Positions 1-4,569 of a stretch of DNA of 7,816 nt are shown piece by piece. Position numbers and translations under genes: made by a program. Source of the DNA: an uncultured Pedobacter sp. (GTDB lineage: Bacteria; Bacteroidota; Bacteroidia; Sphingobacteriales; Sphingobacteriaceae); contig NZ_CAMLHF010000230.1 in assembly GCF_946479715.1 (NCBI RefSeq), positions 1 through 7,816 on the forward strand, read 5' to 3'. Positions within the stretch are counted from its first letter, which is position 1. Every line of letters begins with the position of its first letter. The notes beneath the pieces are model-generated. The model worked only from the letters and a program-made list of their open reading frames with translations, had not been told where the DNA came from and ran no database searches.

Positions 1-489
1 ATTATCAGGTTCAGGTTTAACTGAATGGATCAGATCAGGGAATTTTATTGCATCCTGGATAAAGAACACCGGAACATTATTGCCTACCAGATCATAATTA
101 CCTTCCTCTGTGTAAAACTTAACGGAGAATCCCCGAATATCTCTTGCCAGATCCGTAGAACCTCTAAATCCTGCAACGGTAGAAAACCGCACAAATACTG
201 GGGTTTTAACCGATGGATCCTGTAGAAAGCCTGCCTTGGTGTATTTAGCCATTGATTCATAAACCTGGAAGTATCCATGCGCTCCGGAACCACGAGCGTG
301 TACTATCCTTTCTGGAATTCGTTCATGGTCAAAATGTGTGATTTTCTCCCTCAGGATAAAATCCTCCAGTAATGATGGTCCGCGTTCTCCAGCTTTCAGA
401 GAATTAGTATCATCATTAATTTTAAGGCCTTGGTTGGTTGTCATGAACTCACCCTGGTCGGAAGTGGTATCTAGTTTTTTCTTTTTCAT
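1..489 (-). CDS. Catalase, clade-2 (KatE-like), N-terminal part, cut by the window edge
   Basis: Haem catalase that splits hydrogen peroxide into water and oxygen in the cytoplasm. Translating the minus strand from the ATG at 489 gives 163 open codons with no stop before the edge, so only the N-terminal part is present. The proximal region carries [15 protein letters not shown] with the expected catalytic His at residue 64. The VRFSTV and DLARDIRGF blocks follow at about 100-121. DLVGNN at 133-138 holds the catalytic Asn (137), 73 residues after the His as in E. coli HPII and bovine catalase. The segment ends in the [11 protein letters not shown] and VKPEP blocks. The sequence between these motifs resembles large-subunit KatE-type enzymes more than small-subunit ones, but the N-terminal extension is much shorter than in HPII, and the C-terminal flavodoxin-like domain that would settle the clade lies outside. 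The start lies 4 bases after the ankyrin stop, so the two are probably cotranscribed and perhaps translationally coupled. A second ATG at residue 16 is a less likely start. Confidence 0.95.
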   Translation of the reverse strand, partial: MKKKKLDTTSDQGEFMTTNQGLKINDDTNSLKAGERGPSLLEDFILREKITHFDHERIPERIVHARGSGAHGYFQVYESMAKYTKAGFLQDPSVKTPVFVRFSTVAGFRGSTDLARDIRGFSVKFYTEEGNYDLVGNNVPVFFIQDAIKFPDLIHSVKPEPDN

Positions 490-493
490 ACTC

Positions 494-988
494 TTATTGA
501 TTTATAGATAGGTGTTGTTTTAAAAGCAGGAGTCCTTGTTCATTACCTTGTTGTAAAGCAATTTCTAATGCATCCAAGCCACGATTATCAGTAATCGTTA
601 TATCTGCACCATGTTTCAATAGTAATTGAGTTAGTTCATGGCGCCCAAACATAATGGCAAACATCAGGGCTGTTCCTCCATTCCCGTTCAGCGCATCGAG
701 ATTGATATGGGGATGAGTGAGAAGAAGCTCGGCTATATCTGGATAGCCTTTAAAACACACGCCCATTAATGCTGTATTGCCACTCGTATCTGCACCGTTA
801 ACATCGGCTCCTGAATTTAGGAGCAATTGGGCTGCAGCAAGTTGATGATTGTAAGAAGCGATAATCAAGGGTGTATAACCCTTATCATCCCGAACTTCAA
901 GGTCTGTTTTTTGATCTATTATTTCTTGTAATAGAGGTAAATCGCCAGTTCTAGAAGCGTGAATTAAGGCTGATGTGATAGGATCCAT
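494..988 (-). CDS. Ankyrin-repeat protein, probable catalase partner
   Basis: A 164-residue protein made almost wholly of ankyrin repeats. One degenerate repeat lies at about 3-34, then clear ones at about 36-66 ([14 protein letters not shown]), 69-101 (GNTALMGV), 103-134 ([14 protein letters not shown]) and a capping repeat at 136-160. Such repeats bind other proteins and have no catalytic role. There is no signal peptide or membrane segment, so it should be cytoplasmic. It precedes the catalase gene by 4 bases. Catalase-ankyrin pairs are known elsewhere: Pseudomonas aeruginosa AnkB is needed for full KatB activity, and the ankyrin protein Cj1386 supports haem loading of Campylobacter catalase. 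By analogy this protein may help catalase maturation. That role is inferred from position; the fold assignment is firm. The gene starts 38 bases after the DUF1801 stop, which is short enough for one transcript. Confidence 0.93.
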   Translation of the reverse strand: MDPITSALIHASRTGDLPLLQEIIDQKTDLEVRDDKGYTPLIIASYNHQLAAAQLLLNSGADVNGADTSGNTALMGVCFKGYPDIAELLLTHPHINLDALNGNGGTALMFAIMFGRHELTQLLLKHGADITITDNRGLDALEIALQQGNEQGLLLLKQHLSINQ

Positions 989-1026
989 GATAGTAGAACA
1001 ACATCAATGGAGAATTGTTTAGTAGC

Positions 1027-1461
1027 TCATTTTTTGCCCCACTTTTTCTGAAGAAAATCAATTGTTCCACTGATCATTTCCTTAAGGATATCGGTATTGA
1101 TGTCTGACAATTTTTTTACGTAGATACAGCCTTTTCCCATGGTAAATTTACCCAACTGCTTGAGTAGTTCGTCCTGACCTGGGGCAGCACTGTAAACATA
1201 TAAGGAAATGGCAGCCTTCCGGGGAGAAAATCCGACCAAAGGCCAGTCTCCTTCCTGTCTGCTTCTCTCTGATTTATAATGGTAAAGACCGAAACCGATA
1301 ATTGAAGGTCCCCACATTTTAGGATCATAGCCCGTATGGTCTTTCATCAATTTCAAAAGCTCGTAACCATCCTGCTTTTTCTGCGGTGTGGCTGCAAATT
1401 CATCGATGAAATCTTCAACGCTGACATTGGTTTGAGTGGTTTTAATGGTCATGCTGGTCAA
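1027..1461 (-). CDS. DUF1801 (YdhG-like) domain protein
   Basis: A 144-residue soluble protein with no signal peptide. Residues from about 14 to 138 follow the DUF1801/YdhG-like pattern: an N-terminal helix (VEDFIDEF), a helix with YELLKLMKDHTGYDP, the block MWGPSIIGFGLYHYK at about 49-63, WPLVGFSPRKAAISLYVY at about 73-90, and a C-terminal basic KKLSDIN segment leading to a final helix. These small proteins are widespread in Bacteroidota, and their molecular function is not established. Two in-frame ATGs lie close together, at 1461 and 1452; the upstream one is used here and the difference is three residues. It is the first of three minus-strand genes and probably leads the transcript that continues into the ankyrin and catalase genes. 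A part in peroxide defence would be guilt by association only. Confidence 0.88.
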   Translation of the reverse strand: MTSMTIKTTQTNVSVEDFIDEFAATPQKKQDGYELLKLMKDHTGYDPKMWGPSIIGFGLYHYKSERSRQEGDWPLVGFSPRKAAISLYVYSAAPGQDELLKQLGKFTMGKGCIYVKKLSDINTDILKEMISGTIDFLQKKWGKK

Positions 1462-1476
1462 TATTTTTAATATATA

Positions 1477-1507
1477 ACAATATAGCAGACTTTAATGGTT
1501 TTTGCAA
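1477..1507 (-). promoter_or_regulatory. Possible Bacteroidota-type promoter for the DUF1801-ankyrin-catalase genes
   Basis: Read on the minus strand, a TTG (1507-1505) is followed after 20 bases by TATATTGT (1484-1477). This partly matches the Bacteroidota sigma-ABfr consensus TTG-N19/20-TAnnTTTG; the last two bases differ. It would start transcription only about ten bases before the ATG at 1461. The match is imperfect and the region is AT-rich, so chance is a real alternative. Confidence 0.25.
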
Positions 1508-1554
1508 GTTGAGGTCTTTTGTCTTCATTCCAAGTTCAAAGTAGGCTCTTATAA

Positions 1555-1644
1555 CAAGAGATTCATGAAATGACAGAGATGGTGTTGGCGGGTATGGGGC
1601 AGTATGCTCACGGTAACAAGCCAATGATGCAATTACCCTTATAA
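1555..1644 (+). pseudogene. Possible remnant of a GH92 alpha-mannosidase gene
   Basis: A 29-codon open stretch between in-frame stops at 1552 and 1642 reads EIHEMTEMVLAGMGQYAHGN followed by KPMMQLPL. The core GMGQYAHGN plus a following proline strongly recalls the conserved GQYAHGNxP segment of GH92 exo-alpha-mannosidases, which are common in Bacteroidota. A full GH92 protein has about 750 residues and nothing else of it is recognisable here: the frame stops after the motif, and the flanking frames give no continuing match. If real, this is debris of a lost or decayed gene between divergent transcription units. The match is from memory of the family motif, and a 29-residue stretch can arise by chance. 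The overlapping minus-strand open frame (1442-1672) shows no recognisable protein features and is judged spurious. Confidence 0.4.
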
Positions 1645-1746
1645 AAAACATCCATGAGATTGTAAACAACATCCATTTTTCCCGAGCGGGTATCTAGCCA
1701 TCTTTGACAGACAATTTTTTTTCATAAAACCATAAGATTTAAGAAA

Positions 1747-2826
1747 ATGTCTGTTTCCAATCTATTTAAACCGGTCACTTTGTTACACGGCCCTGCAATG
1801 AGAAATCGTTTCATGATGGCACCGCTCACCAGTCAACAAAGCGAACATGACGGTACAGCTTCCGAATTCGACCAGTTTTGGATTGAACAACTTGCACAAA
1901 GCGGTTATGCGTTGATTCAAACCAGTGCAGCTACGGTAGAAGCCGGGGGAATCGCATTTGAGCGCCAGCTGGGTATTCACAACAATGATCATTTGCCAGG
2001 TCTGATGATGATGGCGACGACCATCCGAGAGGGAGGCGCGCTTTCCGCAGTGCAATTACACCACGCAGGGCATCGTGCTGTTCCGCAAGTGGGGGGAATT
2101 CCCGCTCCGGCCTCAGGCAAAACAGTAGCGGGCGTAAAGGCGATCAAGACCGAAGAGGTGGAGCGAATTCGTGACAGTTTTATCGCCGCAGCAAAAAGAG
2201 CTCAGCTGGCAGGATTCGATGGTGTCTCTGTGCACGGTGCTTTCGGATGGATTCTTTCGGAATTCTTGTCTCCGAATTTAAACGACCGGACTGATAAGTA
2301 TGGAGGTAGTGTGGAGAACCGTGCACGTTTCACGATCGAGGTTATCGAGGGGATCCGTCGGGCCTGTGGCCCTGATTTTCAGATCGGCTGGCGCTTGTCA
2401 ATCGAGCGTTATGGACTGCGCCTGGAGGAACTGCGTGAGATCACGGCAGAGATCTTTGATCACGAACTGATCGACTATCTGGACCTGGCATTGTGGGATT
2501 CGGCTCAGGTAGTTAGAGAAGGAACATTCCAGGGAAAGACCATGCTCAGCGTCTTTACGGAACTCCCTCGCAAGGGTGTCCGTTTAGGAGCAGCCGGAAA
2601 GATCTACAGTGGACAACGAGCCGCGGAGCTGTTGGAGGAAGGTTGCGATTTTGTGCTGATTGCCAGGGCAGGCATACTTCAACGAGACTTTCCCCTTCAG
2701 GTCAAAGCGAATCCGCAGTATGAAAGTCCAAAAATGCCTGTAACGGCAGAATATCTTCGCAAGGGTGGACTGAGCGAGCGTTTTATCGATACCATGAGAG
2801 GATGGCAGACTTTCGTTCGTCCATGA
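1747..2826 (+). CDS. Old Yellow Enzyme-family NADH:flavin oxidoreductase with altered active site
   Basis: A 359-residue cytoplasmic FMN-dependent TIM-barrel protein, normal length for the family, which typically reduces activated C=C bonds with NAD(P)H. Family marks in order: NRFMMAPLTS at 20-29 (FMN-binding start), GYALIQTSA at 53-61, VQLHHAGH at 102-109 with the FMN-contacting Gln 103, FLSPNLNDRTDKYGGSVENR at 173-192, and a C-terminal FMN phosphate region, GAAGKIYSGQRAAELL at 281-296 then LIARAGI. The substrate-binding motif is unusual. The usual HGA(H/N)GY reads HGAFGW, so His 163 is kept, its His/Asn partner is Phe 166, and the proton-donor Tyr is Trp 168. Reaction and substrate are therefore uncertain. 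The gene is visibly richer in G+C than its neighbours. It lies 70 bases before the DsrE gene on the same strand. The start has no strong ribosome-binding site, as is common in this phylum. Family assignment is firm. Confidence 0.93.
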   Translation: MSVSNLFKPVTLLHGPAMRNRFMMAPLTSQQSEHDGTASEFDQFWIEQLAQSGYALIQTSAATVEAGGIAFERQLGIHNNDHLPGLMMMATTIREGGALSAVQLHHAGHRAVPQVGGIPAPASGKTVAGVKAIKTEEVERIRDSFIAAAKRAQLAGFDGVSVHGAFGWILSEFLSPNLNDRTDKYGGSVENRARFTIEVIEGIRRACGPDFQIGWRLSIERYGLRLEELREITAEIFDHELIDYLDLALWDSAQVVREGTFQGKTMLSVFTELPRKGVRLGAAGKIYSGQRAAELLEEGCDFVLIARAGILQRDFPLQVKANPQYESPKMPVTAEYLRKGGLSERFIDTMRGWQTFVRP

Positions 2827-2844
2827 TATAGTAAAAATCATCCA

Positions 2845-2875
2845 TTCTCTAAGCATCATTATTACCACAACTTTG
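2845..2875 (+). promoter_or_regulatory. Possible promoter for the DsrE gene
   Basis: CAACTTTG followed by CA (2868-2877) resembles the Bacteroidota -7 element TAnnTTTG with one mismatch at the first base. TTC at 2845-2847 sits 20 bases upstream in place of the usual TTG. Transcription would begin about 10-15 bases before the ATG at 2897. It suggests that the DsrE gene can be transcribed separately from the flavin oxidoreductase gene. Two mismatches keep this tentative. Confidence 0.35.
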
Positions 2876-2896
2876 CACTATAAATAAATATTTGAT

Positions 2897-3262
2897 ATGA
2901 AAAAAACAGCTATTATTATTCTTTCTGATCCGAAGGCTAGTTCAGAAGAAGCACTAGGACGAGTATTTAACGCCTTAGCATCGGCATATGAATTCAAGCA
3001 TGCAGGTGAAGATGTAAAGATCGTTTTTCAGGGTGCCGGTATCAGATGGCCCGAACAACTGGAGAAATCTGAGCACCCTGTATTTGGACTTTACTCTGAA
3101 GTAAAAGATCATGTTCATGGTCTTTCGAAAGGCTGTGTTGCGGTGTTCGGAACTGAGGTATCTGGCTATGATCTGCTGAACGATAATGAAGTACCCGGTA
3201 CTCCTGGTTTACCAAGTCTTCTGAACCTGAGAAACGAAGGTTACGATCTTTTGATTTTTTAA
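2897..3262 (+). CDS. DsrE-family protein
   Basis: A 121-residue cytoplasmic protein of the DsrE/DsrF-like fold. It opens with a beta-strand (KKTAIIILSDP), then a helix with EEALGRVFNALASAYEF, then EDVKIVFQGAGIRWPEQL at about 38-55, HPVFGLYSEVKDHV at 60-73 and the conserved cysteine in KGCVAVFGT (Cys 80). Proteins of this subgroup with the GAGIRWPE and GC blocks are common beside redox and stress genes. DsrE relatives carry persulfide sulfur on this cysteine in sulfur-relay systems, but single stand-alone members like this one have no settled function. It lies 70 bases after the flavin oxidoreductase gene, has a plausible promoter of its own, and ends just before a strong hairpin terminator. 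There is no signal peptide. The family call is good; a link with thiol or electrophile stress is inferred from the neighbours. Confidence 0.88.
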   Translation: MKKTAIIILSDPKASSEEALGRVFNALASAYEFKHAGEDVKIVFQGAGIRWPEQLEKSEHPVFGLYSEVKDHVHGLSKGCVAVFGTEVSGYDLLNDNEVPGTPGLPSLLNLRNEGYDLLIF

Positions 3263-3268
3263 ATAGGT

Positions 3269-3312
3269 GTATTAAAACTGTCCTTTGCTTCCACAAAGGA
3301 CAGTTTTAATAC
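3269..3312 (+). terminator. Perfect 19-bp hairpin terminator after the DsrE gene
   Basis: Positions 3269-3287 and 3294-3312 are exact reverse complements, separated by the 6-base loop CTTCCA. The stem has a G+C-rich core (CTGTCCTTTG) flanked by A/T-rich ends, giving a T run on the descending arm. It begins 6 bases after the DsrE stop. This is a typical intrinsic terminator and should separate the flavin oxidoreductase/DsrE transcripts from the AraC gene. Confidence 0.85.
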
Positions 3313-3407
3313 TAAGATTATGGAAAATGCGAGTACATTTATTGAGTATTTTAGCATAACCTTAATGAGCTTTCTAGACAGGAAATTAAACATAAATCCA
3401 AAATACG

Positions 3408-4289
3408 ATGTTATCACAGTCCGTTTATACACTCATTAATCAACAAAACGGCAACTTGTCGTTCAAAATTTTTGAATTTGACAATAGCAGTTATTTTGAT
3501 CATATCCAGCGGAATAATTATTTCACCCTGATCATCATTACCTCTGGGGAAGGCTTAGCCAAAGTTGATCTTTGTGAGTATCCGTTTCAGGAAAATACAA
3601 TGTTCGCTTTTTACCCTTATCAGCCGTTTATGCTGATTTCAAAGGGGGCATTAGTAGGCATTTCTATTCAGTTCCACCATGACTTCTTTTGCATATACAG
3701 GCACCATAAAGAGATTGCGGCCAATGGAATACTGTTCAACAATATTTATGAGCGGCCGTTCATCAGGCTGGACGAAAATGCGAAGAATATACTGCTAAAC
3801 ATCGTTAGAGAAATCGTAGGTGAGTTGAAGACAGATGCATTGAGAAAAGATGAAGTCCTTGTTTCTTATCTGAAGATATTGTTAGTTCTTGCCACAAGGA
3901 TAAAACTCGAACAGCAATCAGTTCAGGAACCAATTGCACTTAATGGAAAACAACTGGCCATTGTACAAAATTTACGAAATGCGATTGAGGAAAATTTTAG
4001 GATGAAGCATTCTGCAAGTGAATATGCCGATATACTGAATGTAACACCAGTTGCCTTGGCAAGGGCTACTAAAAATCATTTTAACAAAACGCTTTCGGAC
4101 CTGATTACCGAGCGGATCATTGTTGAAGCAAAAAGGGAGTTATACCTCACAGAAAAAACGATTAAGGAGATTGCTTATGAACTTGGCTATGAAGATGAAT
4201 ACTATTTCAGCAGAATGTTTAAGGTTAAAACAGAGATATCGCCGCAGTTTTACAGGGATACAATAGGGTTTAACAGAGGCGCATGCTGA
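3408..4289 (+). CDS. AraC-family transcriptional regulator
   Basis: A 293-residue DNA-binding regulator of usual family length. The N-terminal half (about 15-115) is a cupin-like sensor domain with beta-strand-rich sequence and the pattern YFTLIIITSGEG, as in AraC ligand-binding domains. The linker is helical (122-170). The C-terminal AraC DNA-binding domain spans about 185-288. Its first helix-turn-helix lies near 202-223 (SASEYADILNVTPVALAR) and its second near 250-271 (TIKEIAYELGYEDEYYFSRM), followed by the family signature FKVKTEISPQFYR. No signal peptide or membrane segment is present. The ligand cannot be read from the sequence. The gene stands alone between the hairpin terminator and a 280-base gap. 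It could control the flavin oxidoreductase/DsrE pair behind it or the glycan genes ahead of it; the first is favoured because AraC regulators are often found beside such oxidoreductases, but this is inference. Confidence 0.93.
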   Translation: MLSQSVYTLINQQNGNLSFKIFEFDNSSYFDHIQRNNYFTLIIITSGEGLAKVDLCEYPFQENTMFAFYPYQPFMLISKGALVGISIQFHHDFFCIYRHHKEIAANGILFNNIYERPFIRLDENAKNILLNIVREIVGELKTDALRKDEVLVSYLKILLVLATRIKLEQQSVQEPIALNGKQLAIVQNLRNAIEENFRMKHSASEYADILNVTPVALARATKNHFNKTLSDLITERIIVEAKRELYLTEKTIKEIAYELGYEDEYYFSRMFKVKTEISPQFYRDTIGFNRGAC

Positions 4290-4569
4290 TCCTGATCAAA
4301 TTTGAACATTTTTTTATTCCTTAGCCTCTAAACTTGCTCGGATTATGTAACTGCCGAAGTGAATGCTGTAAGTACAGGAGTGTATGTTGGCGAGGTTATG
4401 GTGAAATGATGCCACTACAATAATACTACATCCGGTTGTTAAGGTGTTGTTTTTTAGCTTATTGCGTTGATTGGTGGTTGGTATGGGCTGTGAAGGGAAG
4501 AAAAATATGCTAATTTTGAGAATGCCATGAAGCAATTTTGCCGATGCATTTAAAACTCCTCTCTAAGAA
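4290..4569. other. Intergenic region without a convincing gene
   Basis: About 280 bases between the AraC and GH9 genes. Just at the AraC stop lies a small inverted repeat (TGATC-CT-GATCA, 4287-4298), followed by a T run at 4309-4315, too weak to be called a terminator. A plus-strand stretch at 4332-4409 (25 codons, then TGA) reads DYVTAEVNAVSTGVYVGEVM and looks protein-like, but has no start of its own and I cannot place it in a family; it may be a gene remnant. The minus-strand open frame across 4314-4535 has low-complexity, non-protein-like content and is not called. A candidate promoter for the GH9 gene lies at 4488-4518. Confidence 0.5.
4488..4518 (+). promoter_or_regulatory. Possible promoter for the GH9-ThuA gene
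   Basis: TAATTTTG at 4511-4518 matches the Bacteroidota -7 consensus TAnnTTTG exactly. CTG at 4488-4490 lies 20 bases upstream, where TTG is expected. Transcription would begin near 4525, leaving an untranslated leader of about 45 bases before the ATG at 4570. No operator or riboswitch-like structure is evident in the leader. Confidence 0.4.

Noticed and set aside
25..293. Open frames on both strands overlapping the catalase gene
   Set aside because: They lie in other frames of a region whose minus-strand frame is a clear catalase with catalytic motifs.
1442..1672. Minus-strand 76-residue open frame upstream of the DUF1801 gene
   Set aside because: No recognisable motif, it overlaps the DUF1801 start, and the plus strand of the same DNA carries the more protein-like GH92-type motif.
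1681..1690. Short inverted repeat CCCG-AG-CGGG in the divergent intergenic region
   Set aside because: Only four base pairs per arm; too short to support an operator or terminator.
1704..1709. TTGACA hexamer before the flavin oxidoreductase gene, like a sigma-70 -35 box
   Set aside because: No matching -10 box at proper spacing, and Bacteroidota use a different promoter consensus.
4287..4298. Inverted repeat TGATC-CT-GATCA at the end of the AraC gene, with a T run downstream
   Set aside because: Five-base arms separated from the T run by about ten bases do not make a convincing terminator.
4314..4535. Minus-strand 73-residue open frame between the AraC and GH9 genes
   Set aside because: Composition is not protein-like, no family motif, and it appears to be a chance frame in AT-rich DNA.
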